Shown in pieces: positions 10,627 through 22,801 of a stretch of 64,000 nt of DNA. Made by a program: the position numbers and the translations under genes. Origin of the DNA: Poa pratensis (taxonomy: Eukaryota > Streptophyta > Magnoliopsida > Poales > Poaceae); NCBI GenBank assembly GCA_947311845.1, contig CAMZMU010000035.1, positions 3,853,726-3,917,725 of the forward strand. Direction: 5' to 3'. How positions within the stretch are numbered: the stretch's first letter is position 1; each line of letters starts with the position of its first letter. The notes beneath the pieces were generated by a model. It made no database searches, was not told where the DNA came from, and was given only the letters and a program-made list of their open reading frames with translations.

Positions 10627-12769
10627 TCTCCACTAGTATAAAAATCCGGAGGATCTGAACCGTCCACTACACCAGATTCAACGTCTCAGATCTGTCCAAT
10701 GATGTATGTTGTGCACCTTCTTTTTTTCAAATTTCGTCAAGAAGAAAAAAGCCGACGTCTCCGGTTAACCGCTCTCTTCCTCGTTCCCCTCCCGAAACAG
10801 AGCACACGCCGGGCAAACCGTCTTCGTCGCCGCCGTCCTTCCTCGCGACGCCTCCAGGAGCCGCCGCCCGCCAGTCTTCTTCGTCTGCCGTTCCCCGCAC
10901 TGCCGCTCCGCCGCACACCCCCGAGCCGATTCCCCATCTCCTCCCTCCCGGACCGCTCGCCCAGGCGGTTCCGGAGGCGAAACCCTGGCCGCCAGAGAAG
11001 CAGTCGCATCTGAGCTCTCCTGGCCACCGCTGTCGCCGGCGCCCGCGATGGCGGCGAGCCTGGCCGTCAAAGGCGGCAGGCGTGGTCGGCGCGCTCCGAC
11101 GGGTCCGTTCATGCGGAGGGGTGGCGTCATGCGGGCGGTGCGAGGAGGTTGGTCAGGCCACGGGGAGATGCGCGGAGGAGCGGCGGAGCCAGCCGAGGAT
11201 CTGCAGCGGGGTCGCGTCTAGCGCCTCCTTGGATGCATTGGTGCGGAGCTGAGGGCGGCGCGAGCTGGGCCCCATGGTGACGGCGGCGCTGTGGAGCTCG
11301 GCGTTTTTGTCTGACCAGAACGCTGGGCGTGTTGCGCTCGCACTGTGTCGGATACGGGGAGCAGCGCTCAAGGTGGGACAGATGCTGAGCATCCAGGACG
11401 AATCGCTTGTGCCTCCTCCGGTATTATCTGAAGCTGATGCTACGTATTTTTGCCTATTGTTATGTGCATGTGATGTGCCATTGAATTCAAGTGCTGATTT
11501 CATATGGGTGTTGGCAGCTCTTGATGTTGTTCGTCAAGGTGCCGATGTTATGCCGAGCAAACAGCTAAATTATGTCCTTGATTCTGAACTTGGTCAAGGC
11601 TGGTCCTCTAGGCTGAAGAGTTTGATTATGAACCACTGGCTGCAGCGAGTATCGGACAGGTTGGTATGCCCGTGGAAACCCTCTTATATTTAGAAAAACA
11701 GCATACCATATTTATTCATTTGAGGTTCATCAACACTTAAACACCAATGAGGCTTTCTGCTGTGAGGATCGAGGTGTCTTTTGCTTATCTGTTCACTCCT
11801 TTTGATCAGGTCCATCGGTCTTGAAGGATGGTTCAGAAGGTGTGATGAAAATACAGTATCCTGGGGTGGCGGACAATATAGAAAGGATATTAAGAATGTT
11901 AGGCTACTCTTGACTTACACAAATCTCATCCCTAAGGGTCTTATCCTTGATAGGGCTATAAAGGTAAAAAAATCACCAGGATGTTTGTGTGTGTCCAAAC
12001 TCTGTCTCTCAAGATGGTATTTCTTTTGAAAATGAGGTTTCAGTGTTATTCTATGCGAACTAGCGTACATAAGAGTCTGTTGTGGCATTTGCAGATGTTG
12101 TAACCTATATGCGAAATAAGGAACCAAGGCCTGTTCTTGCTTCATAATCAGCTATAATAAGATTGGAATTTGAAATAGCTGAAGTCATGCAAAAAAATAC
12201 TGGTATTCAGTCTTTCTCTGCGCATTTCATGATCTTATGAGCTCTGAATCGAAGAAACACTATTTAAAATCTGACATGTGCATCCAATATTGTGCTAAAG
12301 TATGCTGCTGCTGCCTTCAGGAACATAATCTTTTTGCCGCATAACAAGAACAGGATTATTCATGCATGACATATTTAATCAATGCCTTTTATTGAAGCAT
12401 CAGGTGGGTTTTCATGCCCCGAAGGTCAGAAGAGCAACTTTTTCCTGGATGTCTAATTTTTATATTGGCATTGCCTTCTTTCACATAGTTTATTTGTTTT
12501 GAACTGACACACTATTTACTCATTGTGAGTTGTAGGATCGGAAATCTTTGTCTGGTCCACGTCAGGCTTGTTCCAGTTCTTATTGTAGAATATGTAGTTG
12601 GTCAACAGGTATGGTCTACTCATTTGAGAGAGCCATAGGATGAATATATAAGAGGTTGCAGAATTGAGATGCATCATTTCTTCAGTCCGTGTAGTAAAGA
12701 AATCACAGCCAAATAGGAAGAGTAAACAAATCCTATATTACACGTGCATTGGACGTGCCAAATTACTAG
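10627..12769 (+). mobile_element. Helitron 3 (2,143 bp), nested, carrying an ABC1-kinase fragment
   Basis: The 5' end TCTCCACTAGTATAAAAATC follows A at 10626. The 3' end is CTAG at 12766-12769 before T at 12770, with hairpin arms CACGT/ACGTG at 12741-12756. It lies wholly inside Helitron 2. Its left third (10700-11220) is GC-rich and may be a second captured exon. Its middle carries spliceable exons of an ABC1/COQ8-type kinase. Confidence 0.78.
11274..11963 (+). pseudogene. Captured ABC1/COQ8-type (ADCK) kinase gene fragment with introns
   Basis: Three exons with GT-AG borders: 11274-11420, 11518-11659 and 11810-11963. The products match the N-terminal part of mitochondrial ABC1/ADCK atypical kinases, which act in ubiquinone biosynthesis: [15 protein letters not shown] contains the family KxGQ motif, followed by [13 protein letters not shown], the LAAASIGQ region, VMKIQYPGV with the ATP-binding Lys, and [12 protein letters not shown]. 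The frame is broken by a missing T in the FDYEPL stretch, a deletion after VHR in exon 3 and a missing G before DIKN. The catalytic loop and the rest of the kinase are absent. Retained introns show DNA-level capture rather than retroposition. A chimeric transcript is possible but a functional kinase is not. Confidence 0.85.
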
Positions 12770-14626
12770 TAGAGAAAAAAGGGGGAAATGAGGAGCAAAA
12801 CGGGCCAATTACATCGGCCCAGGAATAAAAAAGAGAAAACCTAAATGGGCTTAAAATTTTGACCCATCCTGACAGGAATTAAAGATAATATTTTTCTATT
12901 TAGATAACATACAATTGACTTTTCAAAAATGATTTTCTTCGCGAAAAAAATACACAGGAATATTTTGAGTGGGGCTTCTCCCCTGAAATATATAACCAAA
13001 TATTTATTCAAGTCTTATTTAATTCAAATTAAATCGAAATTTTTAGAAAATATCATATTAAGCTTATTAATTTCATGTAACACATCGATTTTCTCATAAA
13101 GTTTTATATTTTGTAAAAGTTTACACGGGGTCGTGTAGAGAAGGAAAAGTAACCATTCGAGATATTAAAAATCCAAGAGGATGTGGGAAGCTCTAAATAT
13201 GTTTAAGTCCTCAATATACGAGGTTCCTAATAGAGCCACCACGGTTGGCCATATCATCAAAATTATCGTGTTTGTTGGATGTTAGTCACGTAGCCTGCAA
13301 CCATAAACTTTATGGTTAAGATTTAACAGAAAAATATTAGTCACGTAGCCTTTTTGACACGGCTAATGTTGAGAATACAAAGTGTTGGGCATGGACTCCC
13401 GTCACTAAGCAATCAGAATTCAACAAGAAATTCCTAAAACGAAGACTGTGACATTCATGTTATCAAATAATCAATCTAACTAGGTGGGTCTATGCCAATA
13501 ATATGGTTGGTTTCAGAAAAAAAAATCTCACTATTGGGTCAATAACAATCTCGGTTTGGAGTTAAGTAAACCAGTGAGAAATAATTTAAGTGAGCAAGTA
13601 TGCAGACAAACAAAATTAGGGAGAAATAAACAATAAAAATAGAGTTTAGACAAAAATAGATGTCATTTGTGTCTAAATGAAGGCCTTTTTAGCAGACTTT
13701 TATGTTTTATGGGATTTGATTGTCCCAGTCTCAAGTCTCACTCGCTAGAACAACTAAATGTAGGGTTGATGGTGCGCCATACCAAACATGGCTTGGCAAG
13801 TCATCCCCAAGAATAACCCATTAGCAAGACCTCATCGAGAAAATAGAGAAATATGACATAAAGATGCCAAAATAAAATAGACCAGATGATAATGAGAGAA
13901 GGAACCCTGCTATTAATTTCGTTCAAAAATTCAGCCGAATAACATTGATACGCTCAATCCTCGATCAAAAGGAAATAAATACCAAATCATACTATCAGTA
14001 CAAAATTTACATGTGTTCACAAAATTTATTTTTTTAGTTTATATTTATTTTAATACTTGGACTATAAAACGTGCAGCATATTACCAACATAACTTTTTAA
14101 TTTTGAAAATACTGAAACTCTTTTCCATCAAGAATAAAAATTCAGAGATCATGTTTTTAGTATGAGTTAGTTAAGCTTCAAACAAAGGTAAAAATTGATC
14201 TACCGATCATGGACACCTCATCTCTGACTGTATAAGTAATATATCGATCAAAAAGTGTTAATTTAATTAGAATTTTCGTACAAAACATTTCATAACTCTT
14301 TAACCTCATCTATTTGCAATATAACCATTCACAACATAAAACATGAGAAATAAATATCTTCATAATACCAATTATATAACTGAAATTTTCAATAAACTAC
14401 AAGTGGTGACTCTTCAGTCTCATTTCTTTGCAGTATAACCATTGACACAATAAAATGTAAACTTCACGCCATCAAGATAGCATCCATCTCCCAATTAACA
14501 GTGTGTATTTTATAACAAATAAGGTAAACATGATAAAGAAATATCTTCATAACACCAAATTATATAACCAAAACTTTCGCCAAACTACAAATGATGCCCT
14601 CGCATTTGCGAGGGCCCTTGTGCTAG

Positions 14627-15129
14627 TTCTAAAAAAAAAAGATGGATCAGGTTTTCTTGGAAAAGAGGTCGTATGTGTGTCCCTTGTGAAACGAGAAAAA
14701 ATCCAAAATTTATAACTTCAAAACCAGATGTCTAAAAATAGTTTCGTTCAAAATATTGTATTGCGTACACTGTAACCTCTAAAACAAGACCATACTTGTA
14801 CAAAAATAAATGCAACAATGATGTGATGAAAAGTGTAATATACAAATAACCAGACAGGAAAAAAAAGGGCCCGTCCGGTTATCAATCCACTAAGAAAACC
14901 TTATGTCTCACATGATCAAATTATTTTCTCTCCATCCCACCTTAGTATGTGATGTGTAAGTTTATGGGTTAGTCAGCTAGGTCGTACGGATTTCCCTTTG
15001 CATGTAGGTCCTTGTGGGCTTTGCCATGATGTTTGATTTTTCTTTTCTTACAGCTTTTCTTAGGGGAAGCCATCACGCTTAGGAAATATCATTATCTAAA
15101 TGCCGTGTCATATACAAGCTAAGGACTAG
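14627..15129. other. Intergenic stretch
   Basis: AT-rich sequence; no gene or element recognised. It begins with the third copy of GATGGATCAGGTTTTCT (14641). Confidence 0.5.
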
Positions 15130-15733
15130 GAGCCGGTTGCACTTTGCAAGATACAATGTTGAGGAGCAATGGTCTGGTCGCGGCAATGACTTCGTAGTCA
15201 TCTCTGTCCGGCGTGCTCCCCAAGCTGTGAAGTCAGAGCTGCTATATTATCAACGTACTACCTCTAGCTCTAAGCGGCGTTCGATGACCCACAAGGGCGG
15301 TTCGGTGGTGAAGATGTTCTTGGGCAGGTCTTTCGCATCTCATTTCTAGAGTTCTTCATCAGAATCGGAGACTCCTGCCTTTGCGTGAAGAGTCATCTGT
15401 TTGGCATAGTCTGACTCGGGCTTCTCGACGCCGCTTCGGTAATGGTCTCCTTGGCGGGTTCCTTTGAAGTTGGAGTCGCCGCAGAGTGATGACGATGACC
15501 CCGGGGGGGGGGGGGGGGGACAACCTCCACGACGACTCTAGTTTTGGTGGTGTATGTGCAACTTGTGTGGGTAATCAGGGTGGTTGCGTGTGCCCTCGCG
15601 AAGGTCGTGTTCCATGACGGCCGTTGAGGGTGTTGTTTCGGTTTTAGCCTGGTTTTCGATAATTAACCGGTTAATTCCCGCTTCTTATTAATTAATGAAA
15701 ATAGCAAGCAATTCGCCTTGGTTAAAAAAAAAA
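15130..15733 (+). mobile_element. Possible 5'-truncated LINE 3' end with poly(A)
   Basis: The segment ends in TTAATTAATGAAAATAGC..., then GGTT and a run of ten A at 15724-15733, resembling plant LINE 3' ends. It carries no intact ORF. A 17-nt G run (15503-15519) lies inside. Left boundary and target duplication were not found. Confidence 0.45.
15503..15519 (+). repeat. Poly(G)17 tract
   Basis: Seventeen consecutive G. Such runs are rare in plant DNA and their length is often mis-called. Confidence 0.85.
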
Positions 15734-15771
15734 CTACAGACTATGATCTTTCGAGTCACATCTCTAAAATC

Positions 15772-15772
<1 letters not shown>

Positions 15773-15802
<30 letters not shown>

Positions 15803-15819
15803 CTTCTTCTTCTTCTTCT
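15773..15819 (+). repeat. (CTT)n microsatellite, ~16 units
   Basis: Uninterrupted CTT repeat of about 47 bp; likely polymorphic. Confidence 0.97.
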
Positions 15820-16950
15820 CTGACTTGAGGTGACAACACGTGCTGAGTCAACTAGAATATAGCGGCGGAGCATTGCCAGCTATATCTCCAAATCTAGTAG
15901 AATTCGAAAAAATGAGACACCTTTTGTAATTTTGCAATCTCTTAGATTAGCGTGTATCAGACAAGTCCTTGGCATGTATGCCGAACCTTGTAGCCAGGAG
16001 AGATTAAAAAGAGTAGCTGACGGTGATATTTCAGTGTAAACCGGTGGAAAAATCAGCTTGATTAGCCTCCTCTATGGGGTAAGGAATAGTTTGCTTTGTT
16101 TGAGTTGAGAATTGGAACCAACGAAAGGATGCTCTGCTGACTGCTTCCCCTGCTCTGTTTTTGAGCCTACAGAAGATGGAACCTGTATCGACTAATAGAG
16201 GAGGTTCGCGACTTCGCGTCACTTTCTGATCCTTCACGCGCAAACGCTTGACTTGACTTCTCTCCCCACCCTGCTGCTACCCTTTTGGTCTCTACTGGGG
16301 TGTTTTCTATCTAATCAAACATAGGAAAACCATTGCATGGTCTTGAATATTTTTCGAAGAATAAGTCTTGAATTCAAAAAAACATATAACCATGTTAGAT
16401 AGTACTCACCCGTCCCGGAATTATAGTCGCGGAGGGACACCTAAAAGTACAAACAACAAGTACAACAGGCGACAAGTTTTAAAAGGTACTTCAACTGCCT
16501 AGATGCCACCAGAGCACTAAAAATGTAAGAAACCAAAGACCGGTGTGATTCATCTGTACAAAAAAGGAAATTGTTTTCCCTTTTTATTGACACTTGGATA
16601 TTCTTACAAGACCCAAGAAAAAAGACTCGTGCAAATGCTAGAAAAGGTGAAGTTGCCACCCCCAAACATTACAAGACAAGCGGCACCATCACCATGGACG
16701 CCAAACACCTAAACCTTAGCTGAAGAGCTAGAACAAAGTTTACGAATTAAACCAAAGAATTTGGGTTGCACTAATCAACTTGATCGATCGCCTCTTGTTC
16801 GCTGCTCGCGGCCGGACAAGCTCGGCGACGCAGCGAAGGGCCGCTCAAGTTACTGACCTGAACACATACATACACGAGTTCTCGTGTAGACAGCACGTAG
16901 TAATAGTTTGGTTAATGTACAGCTGATCCTTCGCAGTGATCTCGATCGTT
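15820..16950. other. Intergenic stretch with one open frame of unknown origin
   Basis: No gene is recognised. A 70-residue open frame on the minus strand (16031-16243, containing SREPPLLVDTGSIFCRL and ASFRWFQFS) has a composition unlike its AT-rich surroundings. I could not assign it; an organelle-derived insertion is one possibility. The right end should include the CBP60 3' UTR. Confidence 0.35.
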
Positions 16951-18713
16951 TCATTCGTCGAACATCTGGAAGGCGAAGTTACCCTGGCCGGAGAGCTCGT
17001 CGACGATCTGGAGGTTGATGTCCGAGTTGCCGTGGAGCCAGAGCGGCGTCGCTGGAAGCGGCGGCGGCGCGGCAGGCCCTGCGTCTGAAGATAAAACACA
17101 TCAGAATTCAGAACATTCTTCTCAGGAGCATAAAAAATGATCGGGTCGGACGATGCTTACTCTGCAGCATTGGGAGGCTGTTGCTGCTGTCGCTGGCGTG
17201 GAGGAGCATGGTGGCGCCGGCGTCGGCCTCCTGCAGGCTGGCCCGCTGCTCGAACGCCTCCAGCAGCAGCTGATGCACGTACGCCTTCTGGGCCCTGTTC
17301 AGATGCTGCGGCGCGCACTCGACGCCGCCGACCTCGATCTTGACGAGCTGGCAGATGGAGTTCACGTACACGGTGACGCCGCCGGGCTGCCCGCCGCCGT
17401 ACGCGTACACCTTGTCACCGGCGTCGCACGTCCTGGCGTGCTCGTCGTCAGATCCCACATCCGGTCCGTCATCCGTCGCCCATTATCTGCGAAAAACAGA
17501 GCAGTCAGAACCCGAACGGAACCTGCCATGATTTGCCAATCTGATCATGAAGAAGCCATGGATTACCCCGCGCAGTAAGTCAGGCTTGACGGTGAGCATC
17601 TGCAGGAACTCCTGCACGGTCCTCACGTTGTTCTGCGCCAGCTTCTGGTGGAACGCTCCTGCCTTGCCGATCTTCTCCAGCCGCCACACGTCGTCGCCGA
17701 GCGCCGGAGGGTAGTGCTTCCGGTACACTGCATACACCAAAAACCGCAGCTTAGAATGATCGTTCTTGCACAGCGAAATCGATGGAGGAGTTCGTCGTCG
17801 ATGGACGTACGTTCGCCGCGGTGGTCTCGGACATTGAAGGCCTCGGTCATGGCCTCGGCGACCCTGGGCCCGTCGTAACCGGTGCCCTGCACGACACGTG
17901 CACCGATGCGGAACTTGCGGCAGCGCAGCCACGAGGAGTTGTCCGTGAACTGGAGCTCGCCCACGGTGGCACGCCCGTCGCGCATGGTGAGCGCGACGTC
18001 GCCCGTCAGCAGCGGGCGCTTCCCGGCGCGCTCCTTGACGATGCCGTGCGCGAACTCGCCGGCCGTCCAGTCCTCGCGGCAGCCGTCCGCCGGCGGGAAG
18101 TCCCCGATGAGCGGCACCAGCTCGACGCGCAGGAACTGCGGGGCGTTCCGCGACGGCGAGCCGGTGTCGGCGTCGAGGAGGACCACCTGGAGCGGGTGGC
18201 CGTTGGCGTCCTCGATCTTGCTGCCCGTGAAGATCGGGAGTTGCGGCGGGTTCAGGAACGCCAGCCTCCACGCCGCGCACGGTGAGGACAGTGGCGGCGG
18301 TGGTGAGGTCTCCGGCGACGCCCTCTCGATGTACCTCGGGCTGCGCACAAGCCCCGCCTGCAGCTCCTCCTGCACCTGCCATCATCAAGAAACAGAGCAG
18401 TCAGAACAGAGCCCGAACGAACAGAGCAACGATGTGGATGGCGATCGTGCAGTCTTGGTTGCGTACCACTCGGCGCAGGAGAGGCTCGAGCACCATGAAC
18501 ACATGCTGCACCTGCTTCTTCATCATGGCCTCCTTCATCACCCTGGAAACCCAAGAATCAGCAAAAAACTCCAAACACATCCATGGGACCGCGACGAGAT
18601 GGAAGGAAGCTATAGCTCACGTACGTGGAGAAGGAGGGATGGCGGTCCATGCGCTTCTCGTTGGGCTGCTCTTCCTCGTTCTGGAACCCGTCGTTGAGCC
18701 GCTTCGCTGCCAT
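16951..18713 (-). CDS. CBP60-family calmodulin-binding protein (six exons, frameshifts in exon 5)
   Basis: Plant CALMODULIN-BINDING PROTEIN 60 homologue; the family comprises nuclear, calmodulin-responsive transcription regulators, several controlling salicylate-dependent immunity. Exons: 18625-18713, 18467-18542, 17811-18375, 17567-17727, 17161-17486, 16951-17084, all GT-AG. Conserved: start MAAKRL; MMKKQVQ and FMVLEPLLRRV in exon 2; IVKERAGKRPLLTGD and FTDNSSWLRCRKFRIG in exon 3; the exon 3/4 junction forming HRGELYRKHYPPALGDDVW; exon 5 TDRMW and HARTC; the last exon ends QMFDE-stop. Strict translation meets a stop early in exon 5. Two missing single bases, one before ATGACGGACCGG and one after ATGTGGGAT, restore the frame to a total of exactly 451 codons including the stop. 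It is shorter than many CBP60s and I see no C-terminal calmodulin-binding helix. Either a recent pseudogene or an intact gene with two consensus errors. A TATA box lies about 150 bp upstream of the ATG. Confidence 0.88.
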
Positions 18714-18860
18714 GATCACTCGCACAGCAGTTCTCCAGGTGCAAGAGCTACTAGTGTCTCTTTCTCCGTCTCCAATTTCGTCGAGAGGGAGGGAGGGAGG
18801 GAGAATGGAATGGAGTTGGGGTGCGGTGGTTTGGCTCGATGGGAAGGAGAGGTCGGACAG

Positions 18861-18870
18861 GTTATATAGG
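18861..18870 (-). promoter_or_regulatory. Probable TATA box of the CBP60 gene
   Basis: CCTATATAAC on the minus strand, about 150 bp upstream of the ATG at 18713, leaving room for a 5' UTR of about 120 nt. The G+C and CT-rich leader between them fits a grass promoter. Confidence 0.6.
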
Positions 18871-18995
18871 CGGGGTGGCGACGGGAAGGTGGCGGGAAGA
18901 TTCCGGGAAGGTGTGAGGAAGAAGGGTCGCTTCAGTTCGGAGTGGCCGATCGAGCCCGAGAGTGATGTAATGCCCCTGAGTCGAGAGTATGTCAT

Positions 18996-20711
18996 ACTGT
19001 AATAGAGTGGTCAAGTCGCTCTCCACGCGGCCGTCGTCCCCGCCGGAAACACTCCGGCGTACGCTTTCGGCTCATGAGACGGCGACGGACGCTGATAAGC
19101 GGCCGCCGTGTCGACGGAAATGACAATATCCCTTTGCACTTTTGTGGATTCTGATGCTTACAACAGTGGTTTTTCGAGCAGGGGTTCTTGTTCGTCCAGA
19201 CATGTCACCGCGGTAAGTTGTCATGGGGTTTACATATCTTGCCATGAACGCTGCTCAATATTATCCCAGATGATCAGTACGCCCGATGCTAACAATAGTC
19301 ATCTGCTTGTAGGTTATTAGTATGATTTTACTTGTACATCATAGAACCGTGGTAGCATAAGAAGATTAAAACTTTTGAACTTGTAAGCGGATTAAAATGC
19401 TTGACGAATTTGGGAAGTTGTCAGGAAGGTAGTTCCTGCAGTGACCAACTAAACTAACTGATGATTCTCATAAAGAAAACTAAACTAACTGATGGTCCAG
19501 TCAGCGGACAAAGATGGAGTAACCAACATCTGCTGACACGAAGCATATATAACCGAAGTCCACTCCATCTGAAAGACTGCAACAACTATACCGGTGTGGT
19601 ATAGGCTTCCAGTACATTATATTAGTTCCACACTTGTTGATCATACATCGATCCTTTGAGCAATTTTTGTCTTGCTAACTTTGTGCTCTCTCTGAATATT
19701 CGACAATATCTTCAGTATTATTGCCTTATTGGGTACGTACTTCAACTACCAAACAGGGATTTTTATATGATGAGACCCATCAATGGCTGCGGCTTTCAGA
19801 GTAATCAAATGTTGAGAGATTGCGAAGCTGGGTTAAGCATGTAGGGCCTCTGGCCCTCTGCTCCTTACTATGTTATTGTTTGTAAGAGTAATGATGCAGG
19901 GAAGACGCGTTTAACCCGCCATTAAGTGTGATTTAGTCCAGATCCCCCATCCAAATGTCCATTTACTAATGCAACAACTAGCCCAAATAACACTCTAAAG
20001 AACAGTTCAGTCTACGACAGAGCTCGAGCCCTCTGACTAGACCCTGGAAGAGCCATGACTACCTTTTTTTTTGCGAATAGAAGAGCCATGACTACCTGTA
20101 TATATGCCATCACATAACTGAACTTGTCGATCGAGATAAGCTAACTAATTTGGAGAGCGGAGGAGTGGTCTAGTTAATCTCGTTCAAATGCAAATATTCC
20201 TGTCCGTCGTCAGAGTTGAGGGCAACTTGGCAGGATCACGCGGTTACTAGACACGGCGGCCACACATTGGCGCGCAGATGCAATAATCTAAGCGCGAGAG
20301 AACGCGTTACACGTCGGAAGCTAGCAGAGGAAGGAGGAGACCTTGACTTGGAACAATGTATAGGCTAAAAATGCTCCAAGCCTCAAGGTACTACTAGTAC
20401 TGCTCCAAAGAAGAAGGTGTGGCCCGATTTGTGGCCATGAATCAATCGATTCCTCTCTGATGCTTTCGTTGTACTGTAGTTGGTTGGCTAATCAAACGAG
20501 ATAGTTATCAGCAGAAGATCCCAACCGCGTCCGTCATGAAACGCGTACGAAGGCCAAGACTTGTAGTATCATTGTCTATCGGCCGGTCAAGATCTGCAAA
20601 TAAGGCACATCAATCGATAGTGTCCAATTCTTAAACAGTGCTCGCTCGGGTTTTGTATCCCCGATTCGGTTGTTATCGCCGTTGGTGCGGAACTAGTTGG
20701 GGCCGTGCGCG
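18996..20711. other. Intergenic stretch
   Basis: Upstream region of the CBP60 gene. GC-rich up to about 19110, then AT-rich. No open frame with recognisable similarity and no complete element seen. Confidence 0.5.
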
Positions 20712-20737
20712 GCGATCGATCACGCTCGATCGATCGC
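20712..20737. repeat. Perfect GATC-type palindrome
   Basis: GCGATCGATC, six-base spacer, GATCGATCGC: ten-base arms that match perfectly. No larger element is evident around it. Confidence 0.85.
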
Positions 20738-22801
20738 ATCATATGTCACCATGTCCCTGTCCATCGCAGAATATCTCCATGTCAGTCCTACGCCGCGTGT
20801 AGACTTCATGGCCATCCATCCTTTTCATTTCTTTTCTTTTCTTTTCTTCTCTTTTCCTCAAACTCATCCGTTTTTCAGTTCATTGCAGTTCTTCTTCTTC
20901 TTCAGAAAATAAAGTAATGCCACAACCACGTATACACAAGATTACAAAATTATTTTATGACCACGAAAAATTCATGTCCAAGTATGGGTCAAAGGTATCA
21001 TATAAATCCTTTCAATTTTGGTTTCGCTCTTCTCATCTGACTGAAATTGACCTTTTTAAAGTTTACGGATCTCTAGGAGTACACCAAATTTGCGAAAATA
21101 TGAAGTAATGATAAATTGATTACGGAGCGTTTATAAAAGTCAACTAAGAGAAAATGATTAGGGAAATTGATCTATTAATCATAATCAATAGAACATTTTT
21201 TTCATCATAAGTAATAAAACATACAATGAAGTCCCTGGACCACCTAGGCATGACTATGAAGGAATGGTGCGAGACGAAGACGTGCCATTCTCATCATCCC
21301 TTCTCTTACCAAAACAGTCGGGAGTCGTCCGCCTAAGACTCCAAAGGACCATAACAGCAACTGTCCTTGATAATGAGAAACGTAGATTAGTAGGGTCAAA
21401 CCAGCAATCGCACCTAGCATATGAACACCGACTAGATTTTAGGAGGTCCGTCGGGGAAACAACCACACACATTCTTCGTTGGCGCCAGACGCACCATCGA
21501 AGTAAGGATAGGGTTGACCATATTCTTACTCCAGGATGTCGTCGCTGGCTCACAATCCCGAAGAATACACGAAAATTTTCTAAAAAGACGAGAACTCTCC
21601 CATCACCACACCTCCAAGGCCCCAAGGGCCACCGGTGGCGAGACGGACCGGCAGCGTCTCCGGCGAGGGGGCCGAAAACCTTAATCAGCTTTAGATCACC
21701 TTTTCTATCATTCTTTTTAAATCATTCAGATGGACCAATTAATAATCACTATGTGTTGACTTCCCATTATATGGATCAAATTAAACAAGATAAGCTAGTG
21801 CTAAAATCTTACATTCTTCCATTTCCATTCTTGTAAGAAAAGATGAAAATTTTGCTCCCTACTAGATTTCGATGCCGAACTTTTAATCTGGAACTTCATT
21901 TTTACATCTCAAAAATTATAAAAAAAACAAAAATGACAAATCTGACAAAATTTCAAGTTTCTGAAAATATCTATTGCTTACAGATACATATCCACTCATT
22001 TGTTATTTTTGTCTAACCTAAAATATAACAAATTTTGAATTGGATTTTTGCACACTTATAGATCGTATTATTGTCTAAGTCTAGATATGTGTTTTTTTTA
22101 AACTTTATTTTGAATTTTTTAAATACCGAGCTCCATAGAGCTCGACCTCCAAAACGCCTCACTCCTCTGGTATAGCCGTGTAGCTTGTTGCATGCTCCTT
22201 TTCTTTAGTTTAGTTGCATACTCCTAACCCAAGAAGCTCGATCTATACGGGAATGACAGACAATACACTTTTAACATTTACAGATTATTTCCAAATTATG
22301 TTACCATCCGATTAATTTCCATATCAAAATGGTGCACGAAGAATCTCAAAGTCAGCATTTTTTTTCCAAAATTGGAGCCATCTGCATCAAAATGATGTAC
22401 ACGGCCGTTTTTTAATTAAAAAGAGTATCCAGGATCCAATCCACGAGTCACAAGGTACCGAATTAATTAGTAAAAATCACTGATCACAAATAATCCAAAA
22501 TGCCATCATCTTTGGAATAGTCCATTAAGTTTCTCACGCAGTGGGTCAAAATTAAACAAGTGCAAACCAAAGTCATGTGCCACGCTAACATTAACAATAG
22601 GCAGCGCCACAATTAAATTTGTTAACACCAAATCATTGACCCTGCACTTCTTGGTCTCGAGCTAGTGTACGGTTAGTGACCTTTCACGATTGCCAAGAAC
22701 CATATTGCTAGCCTATGCACACGTACATGACCTTTGACTATTGACGTTCTGTTTTGAAGACCGATGTGCAGATCAGATTAATCAAGGTATAGTACCGGTT
22801 A
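20738..22801. other. Intergenic stretch with pyrimidine tract and an unassigned GC-rich block
   Basis: A CT-rich tract lies at 20820-20905. The block 21250-21680 is GC-richer and open in one plus frame (21264-21836), but its product resembles no known protein; its style (repeated CGGCG and GGCCCCAAGG) suggests old transposon sequence. The rest is AT-rich. Confidence 0.45.

Larger units (their letters stand above)
10302..14626 (+). mobile_element. Helitron 2 (4,325 bp, host of nested Helitron 3)
   Basis: The 5' end TCTATTATATAATAAAAGC starts at 10302 after host A. The 3' end is CTAG at 14623-14626 followed by T, with a strong hairpin (GCCCTCGC-ATTT-GCGAGGGC, 14596-14615) just upstream. The interior right of the nested element (12770-14620) is AT-rich with no gene I recognise. 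Without the nested element the unit is about 2.18 kb. Non-autonomous: no Rep/helicase. Confidence 0.75.

Noticed and set aside
15773..15819. Short-repeat array as CRISPR-like
   Set aside because: It is a plain CTT microsatellite in a eukaryotic genome; no spacers.
17153..18697. Plus-strand frames up to 271 codons over the CBP60 gene
   Set aside because: The minus-strand exons show clear family motifs and splice sites; these are GC-driven shadows.
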